64,000 bases of DNA from Symbiodinium sp. CCMP2592 (Eukaryota > Sar > Dinophyceae > Suessiales > Symbiodiniaceae). The DNA is taken from positions 496,001 through 560,000 of the forward strand of contig CAJNDT010000491.1 of the NCBI GenBank assembly GCA_905221615.1, written 5' to 3'. Shown here one piece after another: positions 22,532 to 33,471 of the stretch. The first letter of the stretch is position 1, and each line of letters begins with the position of its first letter. Position numbers and translations under genes: made by a program. A model generated the notes under the pieces. The model made no database searches, was not told the DNA's origin, and worked only from the letters and a program-made list of their open reading frames with translations.

Positions 22532-24190
22532 AAGCTTAAGCCCCATAAATCCAAAACCGTAAACCCTAAACCCTAAAACTATTATTCCTTCTGGTAATGC
22601 AGTCGGAAAAGGGCCCGCAAAAAAAATAAAAAACTATTAAGCCCCCTAAACCTGTACCCTCTTGGGTCGAGGGCTTGGGAGTCGAGGTCCAGGCCGGCTT
22701 AGAGGGGTTTAGGGTTTAGGGTTTAAGGTTCAGGGTTTAGGGTTTAAGGTTCAGGGTTTAGGGTTTCGGATTTAGGGGTTTAGGGTTTCGGATTTAGGGG
22801 TTTAGGGTTTCGGGTTTAGGGTTTAAGGTCTAGGGTTTGGGGTTCAGGGCTCCTCTTTGGGGCATTTAGGTGGAATCTACCATCATAGGAACGTCTGGGT
22901 GTTTGTTAGGGCTTGTGAATTTAAAGTTCAGCTCCCATAATGGGGAGTCGTAAATCCTAAAGCCCTGAACCGTGAAGCCTAACCCTGAAGCCCCAAAACC
23001 CTAAAGCCTTAAACCCTGAACCAGAAACCCAAGTCTTAAAACCCGGAAACCTTACAGCCCTATCTGAACACATCCTCTAAACAAGAACCCTAAACTCTAC
23101 TGCGCCTAAACCCTAAACCCTCTTCAAAACCGGCTTTTTCCGAGGTTCCGAGTCGCAGGTTCTTCCGCCCCTCGAGTCTCTGTGAGCCCAGTTAGGTTGT
23201 GGGTTTGGGTTTAGGGTTTAGGGGTTTAGGGTTTAGGGGTTTAGGGTTTAGGGGTTATTTTGGTTAAGGGTCTAAGGTAGGGCGGGGAGGCTCTAGGGTT
23301 TAGGCTTGGGCGTTTCAGGTTGACGGTTTCGGGGTTTGGAGGTTTCGGGTTGGGGGGGTTAGGGGTGTATTAAGTGTATTCTGGGGTGCCGTGAGATCCT
23401 GGGGGCTTTTGCATGTGGACGGCCCTAACTTTGAAGCTACCCTGGAAACCCAAAAGCCCTTCACACCAGCTGGAGATATGATTCCACTACTTTCTGCTGA
23501 TGTGGCCCTAACTGAACCGAAGCCTAAACCCTGAAGCCCTAAACCCTAAACCCTGAAATCCGAAGTCCCAAACCCTCGACCCTTGACCCTACACCGCAAG
23601 AATCTCAGGACAAAGTCCCTAAGACCTCAGGCCCTAAAGCACTAAACCCCAAAACCCTAAATCCTAAAACCCTAAAATCCTAAAACCCTAAAGGCCTAAA
23701 CTCTAAATCCTAAAACCCTAAAACCCTAAACCCCTAAACCCCAAAACCCCTAAATCCTAAAATCCTGAAACCCTAGTGGCCTAAACCCTAAATCCTAGAA
23801 TCCTAAAACCCTGAAGCCCTAAACCCCAAAACCCCTGATGTCCTTCCGTCGCTCCGCCTGGCTCCCAGCATCGCCTTGGTGGGTGAACAACCGCTCGCTG
23901 CGGCATAGAGCTTTAAGGTTAAACGGTTTTCTTGGTTTCTTAGGGTTTTAGGATAGAGGGTTTAGGGTTTAGGTTTCCCTGGTTTTATGTAGGGCTTTGT
24001 AGGTTTATGTAGGGCTTTAAGGTTTTATGCAAGGTTTAAAGCTGTTCCACGGCTTCAGGGCTTTGATGTGTTTAGGGTCTAGGGTTGAGGGTTTAGATTT
24101 TTAGGGTTTAGGGTATCGGATTCACGACGTAGGGTTTACCCAATTATAAATAGACAATAATATACCCCAAAGTCTTATTCTAATTATTTG
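22532..24190. repeat. Repeated C-type / island / G-type units
   Basis: Three successive sets: C-type 22550-22585 with G-type 22690-22860; C-type 22960-23115 with G-type 23205-23350; C-type 23520-23830 with G-type 23930-24120. The islands between them are short. The one at 23835-23907 reads DVLPSLRLAPSIALVGEQPL then AAA before TAG, and 23125-23190 is open too. Confidence 0.5.
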
Positions 24191-24750
24191 GGCCCCTACA
24201 TCATTCCCACTGTGCGCCAGACCTCTGAGGCCTCCAAGGGCTGCCAGGCCTCCAAGCGCACACGTTTCTGACTTGAGCTGCATGTTGAGCTGTGGTACTG
24301 AGGACCCAGATTCTGCAAAACCAGGTAGTTTGAGTTTGGGAGTTGCGCAGCTCCCGATTCAGTCTGGCAGTGTGTGCGGCGAAGCCGCAAGCATGCCGCA
24401 AGCCTGACACTGGCCGCACCCTGCCATGCCCTCACCACCGTTGCCCCCGCCGGAAGCAGAGGCGCAAACACTGCCGGGTGTGGCAGTAATGGGCGAGTTT
24501 GTGTCGGACAAGCACGTGTGCCCGTGTCTCTGCTGTCTGTTCACCACCCTGTCGAGGCCGTCCATCCGTCCCAAGCTGCTTGTGTCTGTAATGAACTTGC
24601 CGTGGCTTTACTGAACTTCTGCCTGTCCGTCTATCTCTTGGTCTATATCTCTTTCCGCCTCCAATTCTCTTTGTGTCTCTGGCGGTTGTCTCTCTCGCTT
24701 GCTCTTTGTTTTTGAAGACAAAGAAGCATCAGAGATACCATAAGATCGAG
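24191..24750. other. GC-rich island, coding strand undecided
   Basis: 24200-24600 is GC-rich and open on both strands (plus PPPEAEAQTLPGVAVMGEF, minus GMAGCGQCQACGMLAASPHT). Neither reading has clear splice borders, so no CDS is called. Confidence 0.3.
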
Positions 24751-24791
24751 ATGCCCCAAAATAAGGTAACCCTAATTTTCGGAAACTCCCA
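24751..24791. repeat. Foldback element, family A, right half
   Basis: CCCAAAATAAGG then ATTTTCGGAAACTCCCATG, matching the right arm of the 9345 and 10820 copies. The left arm is absent. Confidence 0.6.
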
Positions 24792-24875
24792 TGTACCGAG
24801 CGATGGACCAGGTCGCCTCTCAGCTGCGAGTGCGGTCACCCAGCCCCGCAGGCGCGGACCGTTTTTGGGTCCGGC

Positions 24876-24985
24876 AATATAGGTGCCGAAATAATTTTCC
24901 AATACTATCTTGGGGTTCCTTTTCCTTATTCTAGCCATTCTAGCCGTAGGTAGTATCATAGACCCCAAAACCCTGATCATTAATG
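24876..24985. repeat. Foldback element, family C, decayed copy
   Basis: CCGAAATAATTTTCCAATAC at the left with TTGGGGTTCC, and GACCCCAAAACCCTGATCAT at the right. Confidence 0.5.
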
Positions 24986-25557
24986 CCCGGATTGTACGTG
25001 CATCCCGAAGCAAGGCAAAACATCCAAACCTCAAAATTCAACATCAACCCTACAATTTCAGAATCCAATCCGTCCTCCAAGCCACAAGCGGCTCTAAAGC
25101 CAACAGAAACACCAAATCCCTACATCGCTTCATCGCACCTCAAAAAGAATCCAACAACTCTTAAATAAAACCATGGATGTCCGTTACAGTACCCCTTGAA
25201 ATAGTCGTTTGCACTAGGCGCTCTTTGTAATCAACCTCCCTTTTCTAGCCTTTTCAGACCAGAAGCCCGAAACGACAGGGACGGTTGCTTTGGGTGCCAG
25301 CCGACCGACCGGGTTGCCAGTCTCGGACCCAGGAGCATTTCGGGGTGACCGGGGCTTTGTTGCAGATTTTCGGTGTTGGGTCGGTGGTCTAGGATGCCCA
25401 GTAGTACCCTTATTCCCTTCTTGTAGTCCTAAGTTCCTTATAAAGTTACCCAATACAAAAAAAGAGAGGCCTTTTTATTCTTAGGTTACTGGGTATCCTA
25501 GTGGTTCAAGGTGCTCGCAAGGGTTTGGAGTTTCAGGGGTTGTAGGGGCTTGAAATA
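24986..25557. other. No firm gene
   Basis: A stretch at 25287-25375 reads GASRPTGLPVSDPGAFRGDR on the plus strand and could be an exon. Borders are not clear. Confidence 0.3.
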
Positions 25558-25665
25558 ATGTAGGCACGGGATTAAGAAACCTTGGGCATTTTGTTGGGTT
25601 CCTTACATGAATCCCACTACTTTGGGGTTATAGGCCTAGGGTTTCTTCTCCAGGTTCCTACGTTA
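25558..25665. repeat. Foldback element, family E, decayed copy
   Basis: Begins AATGTAGGCACGGGATTAAG and ends CTCCAGGTTCCTACGTT, diverged from the exact copy at 56719-56822. Confidence 0.6.
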
Positions 25666-26767
25666 GAAGGGTTTCGAAATTTGGGTCTTTGAGGAGTCTT
25701 TAGTTGAGGGCTTTTCAGGTTGCACGCTTTGTTTGGGACTCATGGTTGGGTGTCTCAGGGTTTAGGAATTTAGAGTTGGTGTAATTGACTTGTGGGCATA
25801 GGGTAGGATTGGAGGTTCAAGAGTTTGACTTGTGGGCATTGGGTAGGATTGGAGGTTCAAGAGTTTAGGGTTTAGGGTTGGAGGTTCAAGGGTTCAACGG
25901 GTTTGGGTGGCTTAGGTCGTGCAGACTTATTCGGGGATGGACGGTCCCCTGTCAAAGCAGTCCCCGGATCCCTAAAGCAAATCCTACACCCTAAACCTTA
26001 GACCTTAAATCCTAGGCCATAAAACCCTAAAGCCCAAACTCCGGAGGCAAAAAACCCTATGCTTCCCATGACAGGACGACGTCGGTGGATCCTAGAAAGC
26101 CCCAGCCCACCTCCCTGAGTCTGTAGATCCATGGCCCCCCTCCACATAAACCCCTAAGCCCCTAAACTCCCATATCCCCAAACCCCAAACCACCTGAACC
26201 CCGCCAAAACCCCAAACCTGAAACCCAAAGCCGCGAAGCCTTGAACCGTAAAACCTGAACCCTGGTCTAAGTGAGGCTGAGCCGGTCACCTTGCTCAACC
26301 GCTCAGTCACATGGAAGGGTGGCAGCTGCCTCAGAGAGCGAGGTTGCGGTAGCTTCAGGGGTTGTGGGGTTTAGGGTTTAGGAGGGGCTTTCATAGCTAG
26401 AGTAGCGTTTTGGGACGTATCATAGTATGGCATTTATGTAGGGACTACACGGAACACTCTTGCTCTTGATTCAGGGAAGTTGTCAGGCTTCAGTGTTCAC
26501 AGACCTTGGGACCCTCGTTTTCCTCGTGCTTGAGGAGTCCTAGACCCTAAACGGCCCTAAACCCTAAACCTACAACAACCGTGGATCTTGGACTGAGTGA
26601 GCCCGAACTGCTGGGCAGAAGACAGACAGCGAGCCCGTGTGCTTTTTGAGGTGCCCTAAATCCGAAATCCTAAGGCCAAAAGCCCTTCTAAACGCTTTTC
26701 CTTTAAAACCCTAACAGAAAGTCCTCTCGCCCATGAGACCCTCGCCCCAAGAGCGACCTGAATAGGA
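25666..26767. repeat. Telomere-like blocks and a 2 x 40 bp tandem repeat
   Basis: GACTTGTGGGCAT units start at 25787 and 25827 and are almost identical over 40 bp. C-type blocks at 25980-26045, 26150-26265 and 26540-26570; G-type at 26355-26390. No exon could be defended. Confidence 0.5.
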
Positions 26768-27480
26768 ATGAGCAATAGGTACAACCAGCAAGGACATACA
26801 TTGGACATACATCCATACATTCATACATACACAGACACATACGTACATACAGACCTACCCGCATTCATGAAAATATGCACTTATTCATGCATGCATTCAC
26901 GCATGCAGGTCTATGTGTGTCTATGTCCGGGTCTAATGTTTGTCAATGAGTCTGTGCCTATCGAGTCTATGGTCCACGATCTATAGTCTCTGTAGCCTAC
27001 TCTATGTGTATGTGAACGTGTTGTATATGTATCTGTACATGTATGGGTACAGGTACATGTACATGTACATATACATGTATATATGTACATATGTATATAT
27101 GTATATATGTATATATGTATATATGTATATATGTATATATGTATATATGTATATTTGTATATTTGTATTTGTATATTTGTATGTATATATATTTATGTGT
27201 ATATGTACATATGTATATGTGTGTATATGTATATATGTATCTATGTATCCCTGTATCTGTGTATCTCTGTATCTGTGTATCTATGTACATGTGTACATGT
27301 GTACATGTGTATATGTGTATATGTGTATATGTATGTATGTATATGTAGATGTGCGCATGCCTGCTTGCAGACAATGTAGCATCTATCTATCTATCTCTGT
27401 GGCTGTCCATCTATCTGTCCATGGTTACGCTGCGCACATGCATCTAATTCCTTGTACATACGTATATGTATAAGATTAGA
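26768..27480. repeat. Microsatellite region (CATA)n and (TATATG)n
   Basis: 26805-26870 is CATA-rich and 27000-27365 is a near-continuous TATATG/TGTATA repeat. The region is open on both strands and in several frames only because of its periodicity. Confidence 0.9.
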
Positions 27481-27611
27481 GTCTTCGGTCATGCAGCACA
27501 TTGAATGCAGGCACAGGTGTATTCAAGCAACAAAATAGAATGTACCGCATTCTTTTATATCCAACATAGTGTAAGAATGTGTACATGACTAAATATCATA
27601 GAACATTGCAG

Positions 27612-27769
27612 CGTATGTTTACTGAAGCGAAGGCAGCACTCCGGGAGCGCCTACGCCTCCTTTCGCGATGCGGGGTTCCGCATCGGCAGCGGCGCTGGCG
27701 TCGCCGACAAGGCATCCGGGCTTGGAGTTCGTGTTTGCTTGAACCTACCGCAACCTGTTTTTTTGCAAG
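27612..27769 (+). CDS. Putative exon, product unknown
   Basis: Between an ATTGCAG acceptor and a GTACCT donor. One frame is open throughout: QHSGSAYASFRDAGFRIGSG then AGVADKASGLGVRVCLNLPQ. GC content jumps compared with flanking AT-rich DNA. No family recognised. Confidence 0.42.
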
Positions 27770-28514
27770 GTACCTATAGACTCGATACTGGCTCTGTACC
27801 GGGGCGGAGCATAAATCTACAAAAAGTACTAGTAACTAGTAGGTCACCTTAGTTTAAGGTACTTTCAGCAATGTGATCTGCTTCGGGGCGCCGGTGATCG
27901 GACCCGAAGGACGTTTTAGGACAGTACAAAACCAATAACCACATGGGTTTAGGGTTTAGGGTTTATGGTTTAGGGTTTAGGGTTTGCCATGGTACGAAGA
28001 ACCCGAACAGGACTTGCCATAATTCGATCAGCTGGCGACTGCGATGATGTTAGTTTACTTCCGCTTATGTTTAGCGCGTAGTATTAGCACGTAGCCTGCT
28101 CATCCTACTGCTGCGAGCCACAAGGGTAATTTGAACCACGACAACAACCTCATCCTTATTAAGAAAGGCCAACAACGAGGACATGTTCTCATGTGCAAAA
28201 CCCTGTACTGCCTGAGCCCTCGGAGCCCTCAACAGTGCCCAGACACTGCAATCCTGGAGCACGATAAAACACTGGACATTGTAATCCCAAAAACATACGC
28301 CCCCTAAGCCTTCCATAGTCATAAATCATAATCATAATGACAGTGATACTAATGTTAAGAGTAATAAACACCGATTTACTAATGGTTGTGGTTCTTATTC
28401 GTTTTGTACTACTGTTGTTGTTTCTTTTGAATGAGCACCCCTTGTGTTCTTATTCTTATTGTTACTACTGCTGTTATTTCTTTTGGATGAGCACCCCTTG
28501 TGTTTTGAGCCCAG
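27770..28514. other. Presumed intron; trinucleotide texture and short repeat
   Basis: TTTAGGG units at 27945-27985. 28330-28500 is GTT/ATT-textured and contains GAGCACCCCTTGTGTT twice (from about 28433 and 28489) within a duplicated stretch of about 55 bp. Confidence 0.45.
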
Positions 28515-28578
28515 GACCACCTTGGCAGCATCTCCGACGAGGATCGTGCGCTCGCCCTCACCGGCGGGACCGGTCAAG
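28515..28578 (+). CDS. Putative internal exon, product unknown
   Basis: After CCCAG the frame reads DHLGSISDEDRALALTGGTG then Q. The next bases GCCGGT would be a GC donor. The frame stays open for another 17 codons, so the exon may be longer. Confidence 0.42.
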
Positions 28579-28689
28579 GCCGGTCCTCTGCTGTTTTTTT
28601 CCCAGAATTCCGGGAGGATCATGGGACTTAGTAGGGTTCCTTAAAGGGCTCCTTTAAGGGATCCTTTAGGGTTTAGGGGTTAGGGTTTA

Positions 28690-28794
28690 GGGATCTATAA
28701 GACCCCGTAATTTGGGGCCCTATACTCCTTAGGGTGGTTTATAGGAACCCCCACTACGGGATCTAGTTTTTGGATCCTCCAAAAGCGGTCTGGG
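28690..28794. repeat. Foldback element, family D, copy
   Basis: Shares TTGGGGCCCTATACTCCTTA, AGGAACCCCCACTA and the right end TGGATCCTCC...GGTCTGGG with 31208-31341 and 32017-32120. Confidence 0.65.
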
Positions 28795-29285
28795 TTGAGG
28801 GTTTCAGGATTTCGGGGTCTAGGGTTTAGGTTTAGGGGTTTCGGGTATGAGGGTTTAACGATTTGGGGTTTGGAGTTTAGGGTTAGGCATTTAGGGGTTC
28901 GCAACTGCGACTGGGGTTTCGATGGGTCAGGTAGCACGTTTCGTGTATCTTCGTGCGCTTTTGTCCTGCGTGTCTAAACCCTTAACCCAAAACCTTACAC
29001 CCCAACCCCTAAAGCCGTGAACCCTAAGTGCTGAATCTGTCTACGCCATAAGCCTGGAGGTAAGTTGGTGGTCGGGATATGGGCTGAAGCGTTAGGGACT
29101 TGAAACCCCAAACCCTAATCCCCCAGTCTATGGTCCTTCGGTTGGTGATATAAATCCTGCATTATCTATAATAAGGAATATACCATAATTCCCATAGTCG
29201 AGGTTCCTTCGTTGTGCCCACGGGCTCAAGATCCACGAGCTGGGTTTCGGGTCTATCCTGAAATCTGGCCGAAAGGAGACATGGC
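28795..29285. other. Presumed intron
   Basis: G-type repeat at 28795-28900 and C-type at 28970-29030. No exon-like island. Confidence 0.4.
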
Positions 29286-29485
29286 GGACTAATGTCGTGG
29301 TGTAGTACAGTATAGTATGGTTTCGCACTGTAGGGTATACTATGGTAGAGTATATTATCGTATACACAAATGTAGTGGAGTGGAGTCTAGTCTAGTTGGT
29401 GTTAGGTAGTGTAGCGTAGTGTGGTGTAACGTAGTATGGTGTAGTGCAGTTTAGTGTAGTGCGGTGGAGTGTGGAATAACAGTGT
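29286..29485. repeat. Degenerate (GTAGT)n satellite
   Basis: Irregular five-base units such as GTAGTGTGGTGTAACGTAGT. It is the opposite-strand kind of the ACTAT repeat at 55564-55784. Confidence 0.75.
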
Positions 29486-29510
29486 AAGTATTGTATTCCA
29501 AAAGCCCAAG

Positions 29511-29597
29511 CAGGCGGAGCCACGCCTAGCGCGGACGTTTGTCAGCACGAGCCGTGAGGGCCCCGCGCGAAGGGGGGCTTTCGTGCCTTTGCATCAG
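29511..29597 (+). CDS. Putative internal exon, product unknown
   Basis: Exactly 29 codons between AAG and GGTTTA: QAEPRLARTFVSTSREGPAR then RGAFVPLHQ. Strong coding composition. Confidence 0.47.
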
Positions 29598-30020
29598 GGT
29601 TTACCAGCCCCTAGGGTTTAGGGTTCCCCCCCCCCCCCATAGCTTCAACTTCCGCCACAAGAACTCAATCAAACATATAGGTTTTGAAGGATGCCAGGAA
29701 GTTTGGGGTATATTATCGTACATCCTCTTACCAAGGGGCTTTAAGAGACGATGTAGTGACTGATGATTCAGACCTTGATCCGATATCCAAAGAGCGGAGT
29801 TGGCGTTCACCGCAGAGCTCAGAAGCCTGAAGGACCCAGAGTAGGCCCTTATTCCCTTTCTCAGGGTTTAGGTTCCCTTATAACCCCCTTTCCCTCGGCT
29901 ACTCTTAGGTCTAGGCTTTTGAGCATGAACTGGTTAGTGCAGGAACCTGATTAAGAAACCCTGGGCCTATAACCCCAGAATAGTATTATTCAGACCGGAG
30001 CCTTAATAAAGGTCCAAGGG
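29598..30020. other. Presumed intron, with C13 tract and family E fragment
   Basis: C13 at about 29626-29638. 29937-29985 carries GCAGGAACCTGATTAAGAAA, the left half of a family E foldback. Confidence 0.45.
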
Positions 30021-30023
30021 TTT

Positions 30024-30129
30024 AATATAGGGGCCTTGATCATTAGAATAGGGTTTTGGGGCTCTCTATGCAAGCACTTTCGTAAGGAACACCCAAAAGA
30101 GTATTGGTAATTGTCTAGGCCCCTCTATT
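30024..30129. repeat. Foldback element, family C, best copy
   Basis: Arms AATATAGGGGCCTTGATCAT and AATTGTCTAGGCCCCTCTATT pair, and the inner parts AATAGGGTTTTGGG and CCCAAAAGAGTATT pair as well. Confidence 0.68.
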
Positions 30130-30450
30130 ACGGGTTGGGAGTGGTCAATCTTTACTTCTTACCTGTTCACCCGAACCCGAAAGCCTTACAAGGTTAACCT
30201 TTAACCCTGAAGCCTTCTGCCAGAAGCTCAGGCCCTGAAACCTCGAGAAGAGGCCCTGACGTCGTCAATCACAAACTAATCCCGGAACGGTCGGAGACTC
30301 CAGTCTCGGACTAGGACTAGGATTGCTTTTCACCGCATTGCAAATATTCAAGAGCCCTAAACCGTAGAACCTAGGATTAACCGGGCAAGTTGTTTGCATC
30401 CTTGGGGCCTACTTTAGTAGCTGAGGGCTCCACTTAGCAGCCGAAAGCAG
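30130..30450. other. Presumed intron
   Basis: CCCTAAA-like at 30170-30250. No exon-like island. Confidence 0.35.
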
Positions 30451-30562
30451 CACCCTATGTCTTCCGCGCCTTCTGGTAAACCGCGGTCGAAAGACTAGGC
30501 CAGTCGTCGCCCCGCATCCGGGTCACGCCGGGGCTGCTCGGGGGCCGAGCAAGGATGGGAGA
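30451..30562 (+). CDS. Putative internal exon, product unknown
   Basis: After GCAG and up to a GTAGGG donor, one frame is open: STLCLPRLLVNRGRKTRPVV then APHPGHAGAARGPSKDGR. G-type repeat follows. Confidence 0.43.
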
Positions 30563-31207
30563 GTAGGGATTTTTCGGGTTAAGGGTTTAGGGTTTGGGTT
30601 TTTGGGTTTAGGACGGAGGGGCTTAGGTGTTTAGGGCTTCGGGGGTTGCGGGCAGCAGGGATTTGTTAGGGTTTAGAGTTCAGGTTTCGGGGTTTGAGGC
30701 TGCCAGTCTTGGGTTTAATCTCTAAGATTAGGTTTGCTGCTTTATTGTTGTATTCACCGTGCGGGCAGCATGAGAACGGTGCAGTTGCATTAAGTCGCTG
30801 TCGTATTGCTGATGGAAGAAACAGTACGACCGCATGTATGACTGGCTAACCTGCTACACAAGACAGCAGCAAAGACGAGAAGTGTAACAGTGTAACGGTT
30901 CTTGCTGTTTTCAGGCTTCGTTTTTGCAGGAACTTGCGGAGAAAGTCTCCTTCCTGCACTTGATCTGATTTGCGGTGGAGACCCCAACAACTGAAGCCTA
31001 AAACCCAAGACGCCAAAACTCTAAACCCCGAACCTCACACCCTAAACCCTAAACTAAATCCTACACCCTAAACCCAGCATCCTAAATCCTTAACCCTAGA
31101 CCGTAAACCCTAAACTCTAAGCAGCCACAAAGCCGCTAAAGCCCTAAACACCGCTTGGCATTGGACTGAAGGCCGTGCCCTGGACACTAGAATCCTAAAC
31201 GGTAACT
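30563..31207. other. Presumed intron
   Basis: G-type at 30570-30690, C-type at 31015-31180. The minus-strand frame 30790-31008 between them shows no motif. Confidence 0.4.
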
Positions 31208-31341
31208 CAGACCCCCGGGAGGATCTGGAAAGTAGATCCCCTGATTTGGGGCCCTGTACTACCAAGGGCCCACGGGTACTCTATAGGACTATAGGAACCC
31301 CCATTAAGAGATCTACTTTTTGGATCCTCCCGGGGTCTGGG
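31208..31341. repeat. Foldback element, family D, complete copy
   Basis: Ends CAGACCCCCGGGAGGATC and GGATCCTCCCGGGGTCTG pair with one mismatch. Next to them lie complementary AAAGTAGATC and GATCTACTTT. Confidence 0.78.
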
Positions 31342-31641
31342 AAACTACAACAGTAACGAAACCACAAGAGCCCAGACCCTCATATAAGCCTTTCGGACCT
31401 TTTCTAGCAACCCATAGAGACCTGAGTGAAGTCCTTACACAACCCTGACTAAACCAAAGCCTCAGTAAAACATCCATAGAGACCCTAAAGCTAACCTTGC
31501 AGAAGCTTGACAGAACAGTTAAACAACACACTAAACCCTCAACCTTAAACCCCAAAACCGTATGGATCCCTTGCAAAACGCGGTAGATCCCTTGCAACTC
31601 CCGCAAGATCCCATACAGAACCTCTTGGAAGCCTAGCAAAG

Positions 31642-31690
31642 CCGCAACGCGAAGGTCGGCACCGGCACTGCCTGGCCGGACGGTGTGGAG
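31642..31690 (+). CDS. Putative short exon, product unknown
   Basis: Between CAAAG and GTGGCC the frame reads RNAKVGTGTAWPDGVE. It lies between two family D foldback elements. Confidence 0.4.
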
Positions 31691-32016
31691 GTGGCCTGGC
31701 TCTTGTCTCTGGTTCTTAGTTAGGATGTCGGGTTTTGGGTTTAGGGGTTAGGGCTGGGAATTGGGGGGAATGGATCTTAAAGATAATCCCTTAAGGTCCC
31801 TTATAGCGGTGCCAAAGGTCACATACCCCCACTCCCGGAGTTTTGAAGTTCTCTCCCTGAGATCCTGATAGGCTTCAGAGTGCCGGATTTAGGCTTCGCG
31901 TTTGCTACAAGGCTTGGAGTTTTTTCGGGGTTTCTGAAGAGCAAAACGGGGTTGTAGATGAGCTTTGAGAGGAGTCGCAGGAGGAAGATAGCTCTAATGG
32001 ATGGACAGGGACCTCC

Positions 32017-32120
32017 CCAGACCCCCGGGTAGATCCCTTAATGGGGGTTCCAAGAAAGTACCCTTAGTATAGGGCCCCAAATTAGGGGATCTACTTTCTA
32101 GATCCTCCAAGGGGTCTGGG
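32017..32120. repeat. Foldback element, family D, shorter copy
   Basis: Starts CCCAGACCCCCGGGTAGATC and ends CCTCCAAGGGGTCTGGG. It contains TAGGGCCCCAAATTAGGGGA like the 19.4 kb fragment, with the centre in opposite orientation to 31208-31341. Confidence 0.7.
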
Positions 32121-32247
32121 TCTTGAGTCATGGGACCCTCATTCTGTCAATCGCTCCGTGTAGGCTGAAAACCCTACACCTCAAGCAGTTTCGAAGCGTT
32201 CAGACTGGTGAGTGCTGGAGGAAGACGTGCTCCCCTGAAACCTTCAG

Positions 32248-32303
32248 GTGGAGATATCGGTGGCTGAATTTTTATGGGCGATTTCGAGCCACTGGGCCAG
32301 TGC
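32248..32303 (+). CDS. Putative internal exon, product unknown
   Basis: After CTTCAG the frame reads VEISVAEFLWAISSHWASA up to a GTAAAC donor. Read-through gives VNLSSFRRLALIAPNF, so the donor could be later. Confidence 0.42.
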
Positions 32304-33303
32304 CGTAAACCTCAGTAGCTTCCGTCGGTTGGCCTTGATAGCCCCAAACTTTTCCCGTTTAGAGTTTAAGGTGAAAACAAGACCCGTCACACCCTACACC
32401 CCGAGGCCGAAAGTTTTGAGCTACCTGGCCGTTTATCATGTTTGATACTCATGCGGAGTAGCGGAGCCCTCGAAAGTCATGAATGCCCTACGCCGGCTAG
32501 CGGAGTAATTGCTACGCCGTATAAAGCTATGATACCTATTCATTGTGGAGGAGGCCCCAAAGCTCACTTCGTGTCAGGAATACTTATTCATTGCGGATTG
32601 CGGAGGAGGTCCCAAGCTCACTTAGTGTCGGGAATACTTATTCATTGCAGCGGAGGCCCCAACACTCGTCAGGAGTCTAGAGGGGGGTCGACTTCGTTGT
32701 TCAAGCTAGTGGGTCGAACTGTCGGCCGGCGCGGTAAACCCTTGCCAGCTGCATTCGGAAGCAGGATGGAGAGTCCTCTTAGTGCTCGGATGCTGTCGCA
32801 AACCGCACGCCGCGGTCTGAGCTCAAAGGAATTCATGTCAAGTTTGAGATTGGGGACCACGAGGTTGGGTTTACTCTAACCATTCTCAGGGTTTAGGGTG
32901 GGATTGTCACTTTCAGCGGGTTCGTAAACTTGTTGCCCGAGAAGATGACTTAGGGACATGCCCCAGACTCCAATACAAGGGCCTTAATAGTTAGAATAGG
33001 TTTTTGGGGCAAGTTCTAGTATACTATAGGAAGGAATCTTAAGGACTTGCATGGGTAATCGTTCTGACCTCCATATGGGGCCTACTGCACTGACTGTGGT
33101 GCGACTATGCTGTCAACAGCAAGTGCATGAGTGCCAACCCGGTGCAGAGCAGTGAACCCTCAACGGGCTCAACGCGAAATGTCGAAATTGTAGACCTAAA
33201 CCCTAAACCCAGAACCCAAACCCTAAACCCTAAACCCCAAACCCAAACCCTAAACCCAAACCCTAAACCCTAAACCCTAAGCCCTAAACCCTAAAGCTGA
33301 AAG
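32304..33303. other. Presumed intron with tandem repeat and family C copy
   Basis: 32535-32665 holds three units of about 50 bp around CTATTCATTG and GGAGGCCCCAA. 32972-33075 is a decayed family C foldback (GGGCCTTAATAGTTAGAATA). 33190-33297 is a CCCTAAA array with many exact units. Confidence 0.5.
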
Positions 33304-33366
33304 TCCAGACCCGCACTGGGCCACTGCGAAGTTCCGAGGCCCGCCGGTTGTGCTGCCGGCGAAGGG
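33304..33366 (+). CDS. Possible exon just left of the LINE
   Basis: Directly after the CCCTAAA array and GAAAG. The frame reads VQTRTGPLRSSEARRLCCRR. G-type sequence and the LINE junction follow, so this and 43941-44065 may be consecutive exons of one host gene. Confidence 0.36.
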
Positions 33367-33471
33367 GTTCGCCCGCCGAGCTTTCTTGCGGTCTCAGAAC
33401 CCAACGGTTTAGGGTTTTTTTGGGCATGCTGGCTGAACTCGTAGAGTGCACACAGTCTTGCAAAGGTCTGA

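Noticed and set aside
26940..27473. Long open frames of up to 177 codons on both strands
   Set aside because: They exist only because the TATATG repeat has no stop codons in several frames; the peptides are pure repeats.
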